From Microbacterium mangrovi (GTDB taxonomy: Bacteria > Actinomycetota > Actinomycetes > Actinomycetales > Microbacteriaceae): 64,000 nt of DNA. The stretch covers positions 62,001 to 126,000 of the forward strand of contig NZ_JTDK01000015.1 in NCBI RefSeq assembly GCF_000802305.1, given 5' to 3'. The notes below the pieces were generated by a model. It saw only the letters and a program-made list of their open reading frames with translations. It did no database searches and was not told where the DNA came from. Made by a program: the position numbers and the translations under genes. Of this stretch, positions 15,857 through 24,699 are shown in pieces; the first letter of the stretch is position 1; each line of letters opens with the position of its first letter.

Positions 15857-15950
15857 GGGAGAGCGGGCGGAGAAGGGGCGAGCGGGGGAGCGGGCGGGAG
15901 AGCGGGCGGGACGGAGAGCGAGCGGGAGAGGAGGACGGGGAGCGGGCCGG
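15857..15950. repeat. Purine-rich low-complexity tract
   Basis: About 95 bases of G/A-biased sequence built from degenerate GGGAGAGCGGGCGG units. It contains many GGG runs spaced by a few bases, so a G-quadruplex is possible on the + strand. It follows the REP-like hairpin and precedes the NRPS start; together they fill the 326-base gap 15733-16058, in which I see no gene. Confidence 0.6.
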
Positions 15951-16058
15951 AGGGACGCCGGGGCGGTGTGGTTCGCGACCGGTTTCCCGGGGCCCGGTAC
16001 GATGTGGCCGATTTCCTCTCGTCCGCGCCCGACGGCCGAGAGGGCGACGGGGGAGCAC

Positions 16059-19000
16059 ATGGCGAGGCAGGACGGATACGACCGGAGGCCGGAGGCACCG
16101 GACCCGCGCACGCTGATCGACATCCTGCGCGAGACCGCGAAGCGGTACCCGAACGCGTCGGCGATCGAGGATGCCGAAGGTGCCCTGAGCTATGCGGAAC
16201 TGCTCGTCCGCGTCGGGCGCACCGCCGCGCACCTGCACGATCAGGGGGTGCGCCGCGGAGACCGGGTCGGGGTGCGGATGCCGTCGGGCGAGCGCGACCT
16301 GTATGTCGCGATCCTGGCCGTGCTCGCTGCCGGCGCGGCGTACGTTCCGGTGGACGCGGACGACCCGCAGGAACGCGCCGACCTGGTGTTCGGCGAGGCG
16401 CACGTGCATGGCGTCATCGGACGCGGCGGCCACTACGCGCCCGCCGACCCGACGGCCTCCGGTGCGGTGCTGTTCGACCCGATCGACCCGCATCCGAGCT
16501 CCACGAGCATCCGCATCCCGGAGCCGCCCACGGTCGACGACGACGCCTGGATCATCTTCACCTCCGGCTCCACGGGCGTGCCGAAGGGGGTCGCGGTGTC
16601 GCACCGCTCCGCCGCGGCGTTCGTCGACGCCGAGGCGCGGCTGTACCTGCAGGATGCCCCGCTCGGGCCCGGGGACCGGGTGCTCGCCGGCCTGTCGGTC
16701 GCGTTCGATGCGTCCTGCGAGGAGATGTGGCTGGCCTGGCGGTACGGCGCCTGCCTCGTGCCCGCACCGCGCTCGCTCGTGCGCGCCGGCGAGGACCTCG
16801 GGCCGTGGCTGGTCGGGCACGGGATCACCGTCGTGTCGACGGTGCCGACCCTGGCCGCCCTGTGGCCGCAGGACACCGTCGAGAACGTGCGCCTGCTGAT
16901 CTTCGGCGGGGAGGCCCTCGCGCCGGAGCTCGTCGCGCGCCTCGTCGGCGAGGGCCGCGAGGTGTGGAACACGTACGGCCCCACCGAGGCCACGGTCGTG
17001 GCGTGCGCCGCCCTCATGGATGCCGACGGCCCGGTGCGCATCGGCCTGCCCTTGGACGGCTGGGCGCTCGCCGTGGTGGATGCCGCGGGGGAACCGGTCG
17101 CGGACGGCGAGGTCGGGGAGCTCATCATCGGCGGCGTGGGCCTGGCCCGGTACCTCGACCCCGCCAAGGACGCCGAGAAGTACGCGCCGATGCCGACGCT
17201 CGGCTGGGATCGCGCGTACCGGTCCGGCGACATGGTGCGCGCCGACCCGGAGGGACTCCTCTTCCAGGGGCGCGTCGACGACCAGGTGAAGATCGGCGGG
17301 CGCCGCATCGAGCTCGGCGAGGTCGAGGCGGCCCTGCAGGGTCTGGATGCCGTGACCGCCGGAACGGTCGTGGTGCAGAAGACCGAGGCCGGCGTGCCGC
17401 TGCTGGTCGGGTACGTCGTTCCGGGCGAGGGGTTCGACCGCGCCGTCGCCCGTGCGCAGCTGGCCGAGGAGCTGCCCGCGCCCCTCATTCCGCTCCTCGC
17501 CGTCGTCGACGACCTCCCGGTGCGCACCTCGGGCAAGGTCGACAAGGCCGCGCTGCCCTGGCCGCTCACCGACACCGGCGCTGCCGACTCGCACCTCTCC
17601 GGCACGGCGGCGTGGCTCGCGGAGCAGTGGTTCGCGGTGCTCGGCACCCGCCCCGACGAGGAGTCGGCGGACTTCTTCCAGCTCGGCGGCGGCTCGCTCG
17701 CGGCCGCGCAGCTGGTGTCGCGCATCCGGGCCCGCGCGCCCGAGTTCACGATGGCCGACGTCTACGACCTCCCTCGGCTCGGACAGATGGCCGAGGCCGT
17801 CGACGACGAGGCGGTCGAAGAGGAGGCCGAACGCGAGTTCACCGTCGCGCACCCCACGCCGCGTCGCATGCAGTGGGTGCAGACGCTGGCCGGCATCCCG
17901 CTGTTCGTGCTCAGCGGCGCCAAATGGGTCGCGTGGCTCCTGGCGGCGAGCTGGCTGCTGCAGCTGGCCCCCGGGTTCGGGTTCCTCCCGAGCGCGCCGC
18001 TGTGGGTCATCCTCGTCGGGCTCGTCGTGTTCGCCACCCCGTTCGGGCGCATGGCCATCACCGCCGGCATCGCGCGCGGGATGCTGGCCGGCGTCCGCCC
18101 CGGCGACTACCCGCGCGGCGGGGGAGTGCACCTGCGGCTGTGGCTCGCCGAACAGGTGTCGCACCAGGTCGACCCAGTGGGCCTGGCCGGAGCCCCCTGG
18201 GTGGTCTACTACGCCCGCGCCCTCGGCGCGCAGATCGGCAAGGGCGTCGACCTGCACAGCCTCCCCCCGGTCACCGGGATGCTGCACGTCGGCGCCGGGG
18301 CCGCGATCGAACCCGAGGTCGACCTCGCCGGCTACTGGATCGACGGCGACACGGTGCGCATCGGCGAGATCCGGATCGGGGCGGATGCCACGATCGGCGC
18401 GCGCAGCACCCTCGCCCCGGGCACGAAGATCGGTCGCGGGGCCGAGATCGCACCCGGGTCGGCGGTGTTCGGCCGGGTGCGTTCCGGGCAGCGCTGGGCC
18501 GGGTCGCCCGCCGTGCGGGTGGGCGGCAAGTCCGTGCCGTTCGCCGACACCGCCCCGGCGGTGCGCCGCCGCTGGCTGGTCGCGTACGGGGCGTCGTCGG
18601 CGCTGCTCGGACTGCTGCCGATCATCGCCTTCGCGGTCGGCGGCATCGTGCTGGCCGCCGGTGCCCGCGGATCGGCATCCCTCGCCGCGGCCGTTCCCGC
18701 GCTCGCCGTGTGGCTCATCCCCGCGGTGCTGCTCACCGGCCTCGTCTTCGCGATCGTCGTGGTGCTCGCGGTGCGCCTGCTGTCGATCGGGCTCGTCGAA
18801 GGGGTGCACCCCGTGCACGGGCGGGTCGCATGGCAGGCGTGGAGCACGGAGCGCCTGCTCGATTCGTCGCGCACGATCCTGTTCCCGCTCTACTCCAGCC
18901 TGTTCACACCGGTCTGGCTGCGGATGCTGGGAGCCACCGTCGGGCGCGACGTGGAGGCATCCACGGTGCTGCTCATCCCGTCGATGACGACCATCGACGA

Positions 19001-19985
19001 CGGCGCGTTCCTCGCCGACGACACCATGGTCGGCACGTACGAGCTCAACGGCGGCTGGATGCGGCTCGGGCCCACCCGCATCGGCAAGCGCGCGTTCCTC
19101 GGCAACAGCGGCCTGGCCGCCGCCGGGCACCGCGTGCCCAAGGACGGCCTCATCGCGGTGCTGTCGGTCGCGCCCGAGAAGGCCAAGCCCGGGTCGTCGT
19201 GGCTCGGCTCGCCGGCGGTGCGCCTGCGCCGCATCGTGAACGACTCCGACCTGGAGCGCACCTACCGGCCCCGCCCGGGGCTGCGCGTCGCGCGCGGGCT
19301 CTGGGAGCTGTGCCGCATCGTGCCGGTGTTCCTCACGTGCGTCCTCGGCCTCGCGGTGATGCTGACGCTCGCGGCCCTCACCCAGTGGATCGGCTTGGTC
19401 GCGGCCATTCTGCTCTCCGGGGTCGTGCTGATCGTCGCGGGAGCGGTCGCGGCAGCGCTGACCACCGCCGCGAAATGGATCTTCGTCGGCACGATCCGTG
19501 CCGGCGAGCATCCGCTCTGGTCGAGCTTCGTGTGGCGCACCGAGGTCGCCGACACCTTCACCGAGATGATCGCCGCCCCCTGGTTCGCCAACTCCGCGGC
19601 CGGGACCCCGGCGCTCGCGATCTGGCTGCGCACCCTCGGCGTCAAGGTCGGGCGCGGCGTGTGGACCGACAGCTACTGGCTGCCCGAGCCCGACCTCGTC
19701 ACCCTCGGCGACGGCGCCACCGTCAATCGCGGTTGTGTGGTGCAGACGCATCTGTTCCATGATCGAGTGATGAGCATCGACACCGTCACCCTCGAGGCCG
19801 GCGCCACGCTCGGCCCCCATTCGGTGGTCCTGCCCGCGGCGACGATCGCCGCGGATGCCACCGTCGGACCGGCATCCCTCGTGATGCGCGGCGAGACCGT
19901 GCCCACCGGAAGCCGCTGGAGCGGCAACCCGATCGGCCCGTGGCGGGCCGTCAAGGTGCGCGCCTACCAGGAGACCGGAGCGTGA
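16059..19985 (+). CDS. Pls-like membrane NRPS (adenylation, carrier, 6 TM, three hexapeptide domains)
   Basis: 1308 residues. Adenylation domain about 20-510: IIFTSGSTGVPKG at 165-177, VAFDASCEEMWLAW, NTYGPTEATV, YRSGDMVR and the lysine in TSGKVDKAALPW. A carrier domain follows with Ser546 in FQLGGGSLAAAQLV. Then three units of two membrane helices plus a left-handed beta-helix hexapeptide domain (about 720-810, 955-1065, 1190-1295). There is no thioesterase or classical condensation domain. This is the architecture of epsilon-poly-L-lysine synthetase (about 1319 aa), in which the three C-terminal domains polymerise the amino acid iteratively. The amino acid cannot be read with certainty; Glu at the second specificity position of FDASCEEM is shared with this family as I recall it. 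Coupled by GTGA to a peptidase gene. Confidence 0.85.
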   Translation: MARQDGYDRRPEAPDPRTLIDILRETAKRYPNASAIEDAEGALSYAELLVRVGRTAAHLHDQGVRRGDRVGVRMPSGERDLYVAILAVLAAGAAYVPVDADDPQERADLVFGEAHVHGVIGRGGHYAPADPTASGAVLFDPIDPHPSSTSIRIPEPPTVDDDAWIIFTSGSTGVPKGVAVSHRSAAAFVDAEARLYLQDAPLGPGDRVLAGLSVAFDASCEEMWLAWRYGACLVPAPRSLVRAGEDLGPWLVGHGITVVSTVPTLAALWPQDTVENVRLLIFGGEALAPELVARLVGEGREVWNTYGPTEATVVACAALMDADGPVRIGLPLDGWALAVVDAAGEPVADGEVGELIIGGVGLARYLDPAKDAEKYAPMPTLGWDRAYRSGDMVRADPEGLLFQGRVDDQVKIGGRRIELGEVEAALQGLDAVTAGTVVVQKTEAGVPLLVGYVVPGEGFDRAVARAQLAEELPAPLIPLLAVVDDLPVRTSGKVDKAALPWPLTDTGAADSHLSGTAAWLAEQWFAVLGTRPDEESADFFQLGGGSLAAAQLVSRIRARAPEFTMADVYDLPRLGQMAEAVDDEAVEEEAEREFTVAHPTPRRMQWVQTLAGIPLFVLSGAKWVAWLLAASWLLQLAPGFGFLPSAPLWVILVGLVVFATPFGRMAITAGIARGMLAGVRPGDYPRGGGVHLRLWLAEQVSHQVDPVGLAGAPWVVYYARALGAQIGKGVDLHSLPPVTGMLHVGAGAAIEPEVDLAGYWIDGDTVRIGEIRIGADATIGARSTLAPGTKIGRGAEIAPGSAVFGRVRSGQRWAGSPAVRVGGKSVPFADTAPAVRRRWLVAYGASSALLGLLPIIAFAVGGIVLAAGARGSASLAAAVPALAVWLIPAVLLTGLVFAIVVVLAVRLLSIGLVEGVHPVHGRVAWQAWSTERLLDSSRTILFPLYSSLFTPVWLRMLGATVGRDVEASTVLLIPSMTTIDDGAFLADDTMVGTYELNGGWMRLGPTRIGKRAFLGNSGLAAAGHRVPKDGLIAVLSVAPEKAKPGSSWLGSPAVRLRRIVNDSDLERTYRPRPGLRVARGLWELCRIVPVFLTCVLGLAVMLTLAALTQWIGLVAAILLSGVVLIVAGAVAAALTTAAKWIFVGTIRAGEHPLWSSFVWRTEVADTFTEMIAAPWFANSAAGTPALAIWLRTLGVKVGRGVWTDSYWLPEPDLVTLGDGATVNRGCVVQTHLFHDRVMSIDTVTLEAGATLGPHSVVLPAATIAADATVGPASLVMRGETVPTGSRWSGNPIGPWRAVKVRAYQETGA

Positions 19986-21349
19986 GCGGGCGGCACGTCG
20001 ACCCGTACACGCCGCACAGCGGCGATGCCGCGATCCGCGTGCGCCACTACGACCTGACCCTCGACTACCGGATCGGCACCAATCGGCTCTCCGGCACGGC
20101 CGTGCTGCACGTGCACCTCGTCGCGCAGACGAAGTCGTTCGCCCTGGACCTCGTCGGCCTGCGTGCCACCCGCGTGCGCGTCGACGGCGACGACCGGGCG
20201 TCCTTCAAGCAGGGCGACCACAAGCTGAAGGTGTCGCTGTCGGCGCCGGCCGCCGCGGGCACCGACCTGCGGGTGTGGGTGGAGTACGCCGGTGCGCCGA
20301 AGCCGCGGCGCACCCGCTGGGGCACGATCGGCTGGGAGGAGCTCGAAGACGGGGTCCTGGTCGCCTCGCAGCCCACGGGAGCGGCGACCTGGTTCCCGTG
20401 CAACGACGTCCCCGCCGACAAGGCGACCTACACGATCTCGTTCACGACCGACCCCGGGTACACGGTGGTGACCGCGGTTCCCGGCATCCGGCAGGTGATC
20501 CGCGGCAAGGCGGTGTGGACGTTCCGCATCGACACGCCCGCTCCCAGCTACCTCGTGACCGTGCAGATCGGGCGGTACACCGAGGAGACCCAGAAGCTCG
20601 ACCGGGTGCCGGCGCGGGTCTTCTACCCGCGGGCGCTGAAGGCGCGGGTGCGCAGCGACTTCCGGGACCTCGGCCGGATGATGCATGCCTTCGCCGGGGC
20701 GTTCGGCCCGTACCCCTTCCGCGGCTACACGATCGTCGTCACCGAGGACGATCTGGAGATCCCGCTGGAGGCGCTCGGCATGGGCGTCTTCGGCGCCAAC
20801 CACATCGACGGCGTCGGTGGCCTGGAGCGGCTCATCGCGCACGAACTGGCCCACCAGTGGTTCGGCAACAGCGTGGGGCTGCGGCGCTGGCGTGACATCT
20901 GGCTGAACGAGGGCTTCGCCTGCTACGCGGAGTGGCTGTGGTCGGAGGCCTCCGGCGGCCCGTCCGCCCACGCGAAGGCGCTCGCGCATCACGCGCGGCT
21001 CGCCGAACTGCCCCAGGACCTGGTGCTGGCCGACCCGGGGCCGTCGACGATGTTCGACGACCGCGTCTACAAGCGCGGGGCGCTGACCCTGCACGCGCTC
21101 CGGCTCACGATCGGCGACGACGCCTTCTTCGCGGTGCTGCGCGAGTGGTCGGCACGGCACGCCCTGGCGACGGTCGACACCACGGACTTCGTCGTGCTCG
21201 CCGAGGAGCACGCGGGCACCCGCCTCGACGAGCTGTTCGAGTCGTGGCTGGCGCAGGAGGCGCTGCCGGCGCTCCCGGCATCCGACTCCACCGAGGAGCC
21301 GGCGCCGATCACCGCGCCGATTCCGAACCTGGATCGATCGCGACGCTGA
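19982..21349 (+). CDS. M1 family zinc aminopeptidase
   Basis: 455 residues from GTG 19982, which overlaps the NRPS stop (GTGA). The gluzincin site is His287-Glu288-x-x-His291 in IAHELAHQWFGN with the third ligand Glu310 in WLNEGFACYAEW; LEIPLEALGMGVFG is in place of the usual GAMEN exopeptidase loop. It is about half the length of classical PepN, lacking the C-terminal helical domain, and has no signal peptide. Family knowledge: epsilon-poly-lysine producers carry polymer-degrading zinc aminopeptidases. Coupling to the Pls-like gene suggests it trims or degrades that product, protecting the producer. Confidence 0.88.
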   Translation: MSGRHVDPYTPHSGDAAIRVRHYDLTLDYRIGTNRLSGTAVLHVHLVAQTKSFALDLVGLRATRVRVDGDDRASFKQGDHKLKVSLSAPAAAGTDLRVWVEYAGAPKPRRTRWGTIGWEELEDGVLVASQPTGAATWFPCNDVPADKATYTISFTTDPGYTVVTAVPGIRQVIRGKAVWTFRIDTPAPSYLVTVQIGRYTEETQKLDRVPARVFYPRALKARVRSDFRDLGRMMHAFAGAFGPYPFRGYTIVVTEDDLEIPLEALGMGVFGANHIDGVGGLERLIAHELAHQWFGNSVGLRRWRDIWLNEGFACYAEWLWSEASGGPSAHAKALAHHARLAELPQDLVLADPGPSTMFDDRVYKRGALTLHALRLTIGDDAFFAVLREWSARHALATVDTTDFVVLAEEHAGTRLDELFESWLAQEALPALPASDSTEEPAPITAPIPNLDRSRR

Positions 21350-21875
21350 CGACGTACCCCGGCGGGGCGGGGACGCCGACGGCTTCGATGCGGGTTCCGC
21401 GCCCGGGAACCCTGTAGCGGCGGGATGCCGGCAGGATGCCGCCGGGCTCGTCCGCGGCCACGACCAGGTGCGGCGGCAGCCGGAGCCCGCGTCCGTCCGC
21501 CTTGACGACCGCCTCGATCATCGTCCAGCCGCGCACGTCGGGGGGATCGTGCGGAGCGAACAGGGCCGCGAGCTCGCCCATCGGGCCGGGATCCCGCTCC
21601 GCCTCGATGTCGACGCCGATCGCACGCCCGGCGGAGGCCGGCGCCACCGCGGCCACCACGCGCCCGGGGGCATACGCGACGCTCAGCAGGGCGGAGGCCG
21701 TGACCGGGCGTCCGTGGGAGTCGGAGCCGCACACGTCGCAGTGCGTGGAGATCGCTCCCGGGATGCCGAGTGCGCGCAGCATCCCCTCGAGCATGCCCCG
21801 CCCGAGTGCGTGGCCCGCACCCCTGCCGCCCAGGATGCCGGAGGCCACGACCACCGGGCCGACGCGAGCCACCAT
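21309..21875 (-). CDS. 4'-phosphopantetheinyl transferase (Sfp type)
   Basis: 188 residues. The signature pair is present: IGVDIEAE near residue 89 (magnesium-binding Asp and Glu) and WTMIEAVVKADGRGL near residue 121. CGSDSHGRP upstream matches the conserved CGxxHGKP segment. Family role: transfers the phosphopantetheine arm from CoA to the carrier-domain serine, here most naturally Ser546 of the adjacent NRPS. It is convergent with the aminopeptidase gene and overlaps its end by 41 bases, so the three genes were probably kept together but are transcribed separately. Confidence 0.85.
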   Translation of the reverse strand: MVARVGPVVVASGILGGRGAGHALGRGMLEGMLRALGIPGAISTHCDVCGSDSHGRPVTASALLSVAYAPGRVVAAVAPASAGRAIGVDIEAERDPGPMGELAALFAPHDPPDVRGWTMIEAVVKADGRGLRLPPHLVVAADEPGGILPASRRYRVPGRGTRIEAVGVPAPPGYVVSVAIDPGSESAR

Positions 21876-22001
21876 GCCTCCACCCTAGGGGGACGGCAAA
21901 TGTCCGCGGAACGACGCCGCACACGACGAATCCGGGTACTTTTCGGCGAAGCATTGACTCGCCCAGGATCCGAGACGTACTGTCTCCGCAGAACGGATCG
22001 T

Positions 22002-22085
22002 GCGACGAGAGGACGAGAGGGGATTTCCGGCTCGAGGGGCGGCTCACTGGGGAAGCCGAGAAAGGGTCGGCGCTCCTCTCGTCGC
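22002..22085. other. Structured intergenic segment with 12-bp arms
   Basis: GCGACGAGAGGA (22002-22013) pairs perfectly with TCCTCTCGTCGC (22074-22085); the 60 bases inside can form CGGCT/AGCCG pairing. TTGACT at 21955, 18 bases, TACTGT is a possible + strand promoter just before it. No gene follows on the + strand, so a small RNA is possible; I recognise no known riboswitch. It occupies the 274-base gap upstream of the phosphopantetheinyl transferase gene. Confidence 0.35.
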
Positions 22086-22149
22086 CGGTCGCGTTCGACC
22101 TTGGCGGCGCGTCGACGCGCCTGGGTCCGCCTGAGCGGCGGTGTCCGCG

Positions 22150-22689
22150 TCAGCCGACGACGCGGTAGTCGACCAGCAGGTATCCCGCCGGCGAGGGCTC
22201 GACGCGCAGCGTCTCCAGCCGGATCGGCGGAAGCTCATCGAGCAGGTGTCTTCCGCGGCCGGCGACGCGCGGTGCGATGACGAGCCGGATCTCGTCCACG
22301 AGGCCGGCGGCGAGCAGCGACCGGGCGAGCGAGATGCTCGCGTGCACGCCGATGTCCCCGCCGGGTGCGTCCTTGAGCCGGCGCGCGAAGTCGACCGGGT
22401 CCTCGGCGATCCGCTGCGAATTCGCCCACGCGGGTTCGAGGGGAGTCGCGGAGGCCACGTGCTTGTCGACCGCATTGATGAACGACGCGAACGGCTCGAT
22501 CGTGCTCGTCGGCCAGAACCGCGCCCATTCCTCGTAGCTGCGGCGGCCGAGGAGGACGGCATCCTGCGTCGCGATGACGGAGCCGAGATTGGCGTCCAGG
22601 GCGGCATCCCACTCCGTGACGAACGCGTCGGGGTCTTCGGCCACCCCGTCCAACGACAGCAGTTCGTACAGGACGATCTTGCGGGGCAC
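22150..22689 (-). CDS. RibD C-terminal / dihydrofolate reductase-fold protein
   Basis: 179 residues from a GTG start (GTG CCC CGC). KIVLYELLSLDGVAEDPDAF, VLLGRRSYEEWARFWP, DIGVHASISLARSLLAAGLVDEIRLVIAPRVAGRGRHLLDE are standard for the RibD_C/YwjB-like DHFR-fold group, which bind NADPH and reduce pteridine-like or unknown substrates. No riboflavin genes are nearby, so a riboflavin role is unlikely. Divergent from the SDR gene at 22808. Confidence 0.85.
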   Translation of the reverse strand: MPRKIVLYELLSLDGVAEDPDAFVTEWDAALDANLGSVIATQDAVLLGRRSYEEWARFWPTSTIEPFASFINAVDKHVASATPLEPAWANSQRIAEDPVDFARRLKDAPGGDIGVHASISLARSLLAAGLVDEIRLVIAPRVAGRGRHLLDELPPIRLETLRVEPSPAGYLLVDYRVVG

Positions 22690-22807
22690 GGTGCCATGGT
22701 CCGCCCCGGATGCCCCTCTCGTCAATCCGGGCGGCGGCGTCGAGCGGTTTCGCCCGGGCCAGAATGGAACAGGCGCGGCCGTCCGGCCGCGGAGAAGGGG
22801 AGTGCAC

Positions 22808-23488
22808 GTGGATCTTCGACTCGACGGCCGGACCATCCTGGTCGTGGGCGGCCACGGCCTGATCGGCAGCGCGGTGGTCGCGCGGCTGCGGGCCGAGGGA
22901 GCCCGGGCGATCCCGGCATCCCGGCACGCGCCCGACGGGATCGTGCTGGATGCCGCGAGCGACGAGTCGGTGGCGGCCGGCCTCGCCCGGGTGCGGGACG
23001 AGCACGGCCGGCTCGACGGCCTGGTCGTGACCGCGGCGCCGAGCGCCCGGACGCTGGACCCCGCCCGCAACTCCGACCCGGCGCAGGTGCTCGAGGCCTT
23101 CGAGGCGAAGGCCCTCACGTTCCTGCGCCTGGCCAACGCGGCGCTGCCCGAGATGGTGGATGCCGGGTACGGGCGCGTCGTCGGGATCAGCGGCCAGAAC
23201 GCCTTCCTCACGGGCAACATCACCGGGTCGGTGCGCAACGCGGCCGTCGTGATCGCCGCAAAGAACCTGGCCGACTCCGTCGCCGGCAGCGGGGTGACCG
23301 TCAACGCCGTCAGCCCCGGGATCGTCGTCGAAGCACCCTCGGCCGACGTCGAGCGCGGCCGCAGCGGCCAGTGCACGCCGCAGGACGTCGCCGACCTGGT
23401 GGCCCTCCTCGTGTCGCCGCTCGGCGGCGCGATCAGCGGCGAGTCGATCGCGGTCGGGCACCGGTTGCGCGGCGCGACCGGGCTCTGA
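22808..23488 (+). CDS. Short-chain dehydrogenase family protein lacking the catalytic tyrosine
   Basis: 226 residues from GTG 22808, with AAGGGG about 7 bases before it. The nucleotide-binding turn is LVVGGHGLIGSAVV and the helix lysine of YxxxK is in VVIAAKNLADS, but the tyrosine four residues earlier is Val. NAVSPGIV and GAISGESIAVG follow the usual SDR plan. Either an enzyme with altered chemistry or a regulatory/structural SDR; substrate unknown. The FUSC gene starts 7 bases after its stop. Confidence 0.8.
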   Translation: MDLRLDGRTILVVGGHGLIGSAVVARLRAEGARAIPASRHAPDGIVLDAASDESVAAGLARVRDEHGRLDGLVVTAAPSARTLDPARNSDPAQVLEAFEAKALTFLRLANAALPEMVDAGYGRVVGISGQNAFLTGNITGSVRNAAVVIAAKNLADSVAGSGVTVNAVSPGIVVEAPSADVERGRSGQCTPQDVADLVALLVSPLGGAISGESIAVGHRLRGATGL

Positions 23489-23495
23489 GGCCGCG

Positions 23496-24617
23496 ATGAC
23501 CGCCGAGCCGCCCGAACCCGAGCCCCGGGACCACCCCGAGCATCACCACCCGCATCCGCGCACGGCGCTCACGCGCATCTGGGTGCGCAGCCTCGTCTCC
23601 TTCGCGCCCGCCCCCGCGCCGCGGTGGCCGATGGCGCTCCAGGCCGCCCTGTCGATGTTCGTGCCGGTGGGGCTGTTCACGCTGCTGGGGCATCCCTCGG
23701 TCGGGCTCATGGCGGCATCCGGCGCGTTCACCGTCATCTACGTCGCCTGGGCGACGCCCGCCCAGCGCATCCGGATCCTGCCCGTCATCGGACTGGCGCT
23801 GCTCGTGTGCGCGGCGCTCGGTGCGGTCGTCGCCCCGTGGCCGGCGGTCGCCGCGATCGGTCTCGTGGTGGTCGCGATCGTCTCGAGCGCGCTGCACTAC
23901 GGGTACCGCCTCGGTCCGCCGGGGCCGCTGTTCTTCGTGCTCGTGTACGGGCTCGCGACGCACGTGACCGCCGTCGTCGGCGGGAAGCGCGTCGTCGACC
24001 CGCTGCTGTTCCTCGCGGCGTTCGCGGCGGGGGTCGCGATCGCGTACCTGATCGCGGTGGTCGCCGCCGTCATCATGCATTCGGTCCGGCGTCCGGATCC
24101 GGATTCCGTGCGCCGCCTGCCCCGGACGCCGAGCCTCGACGCCGACTCCCGGGCGCTCCTCGTCCGCGTGGCGATCGTCGCGGTTCTCGGCACGCTGCTC
24201 AGCGTGCTGCTGGTGGACACCGCCCGGGCGTACTGGACGGTGTGCGCCGGTCTCGCCGTGATCGGCGTCAACGCCGGTCGCCGCGCCGCGTTCGTGCGCG
24301 GCAACCAGCGCCTGGTGGGCACGGTCGTGGGTGCGGGCCTGTTCGCCGGGCTGGCGTTCCTCCCGATCCCGGTGTGGCTGCTTCCGTTCCTGCTCGGCGG
24401 GCTCCAGTACGTCGTGGAGATCCTCGTGGTGCGCAACTATGCGCTCGCCCTCGTGTTCATCACGCCGCTGGTGCTGATCATCACGTCCACGGCGGGCGCC
24501 GCGTCCGGTGTCGTGACCACGGCGCTCATCCTCGAGCGTGTCGTCGACACCCTGGTGGGGGCGCTTCTCGGCGCCGCCTCGGGCATCGTGCACCCCCGGC
24601 GCGCCCGGGTGGGTTAG
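23496..24617 (+). CDS. FUSC family membrane protein
   Basis: 373 residues with two blocks of five to six hydrophobic helices (about 55-195 and 225-360). The repeated pattern LMAASGAFTVIYVAWATPAQRIRILPVIG and later RAYWTVCAGLAVIGVNAGRRAAFVRGNQRLVGT-VVGAGLFAG is characteristic of fusaric-acid-resistance/aromatic-acid-exporter (FUSC, YccS/AaeB) proteins. Likely exports small organic acids; the substrate is not visible. Close spacing to the SDR gene suggests co-transcription. Confidence 0.8.
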   Translation: MTAEPPEPEPRDHPEHHHPHPRTALTRIWVRSLVSFAPAPAPRWPMALQAALSMFVPVGLFTLLGHPSVGLMAASGAFTVIYVAWATPAQRIRILPVIGLALLVCAALGAVVAPWPAVAAIGLVVVAIVSSALHYGYRLGPPGPLFFVLVYGLATHVTAVVGGKRVVDPLLFLAAFAAGVAIAYLIAVVAAVIMHSVRRPDPDSVRRLPRTPSLDADSRALLVRVAIVAVLGTLLSVLLVDTARAYWTVCAGLAVIGVNAGRRAAFVRGNQRLVGTVVGAGLFAGLAFLPIPVWLLPFLLGGLQYVVEILVVRNYALALVFITPLVLIITSTAGAASGVVTTALILERVVDTLVGALLGAASGIVHPRRARVG

Positions 24618-24699
24618 CGACGGTCCGATTCGCTCCGCCGACGACAATGGCGGCGGTGGGGGACAAGTCTTGTCGGTGGAACCGGGGGCATCCGCTTGA

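Noticed and set aside
15762..19820. 1352-codon minus-strand frame opposite the NRPS
   Set aside because: Mirror of codon bias in a GC-rich gene; no domain, low-complexity His/Arg/Ala/Gly composition.
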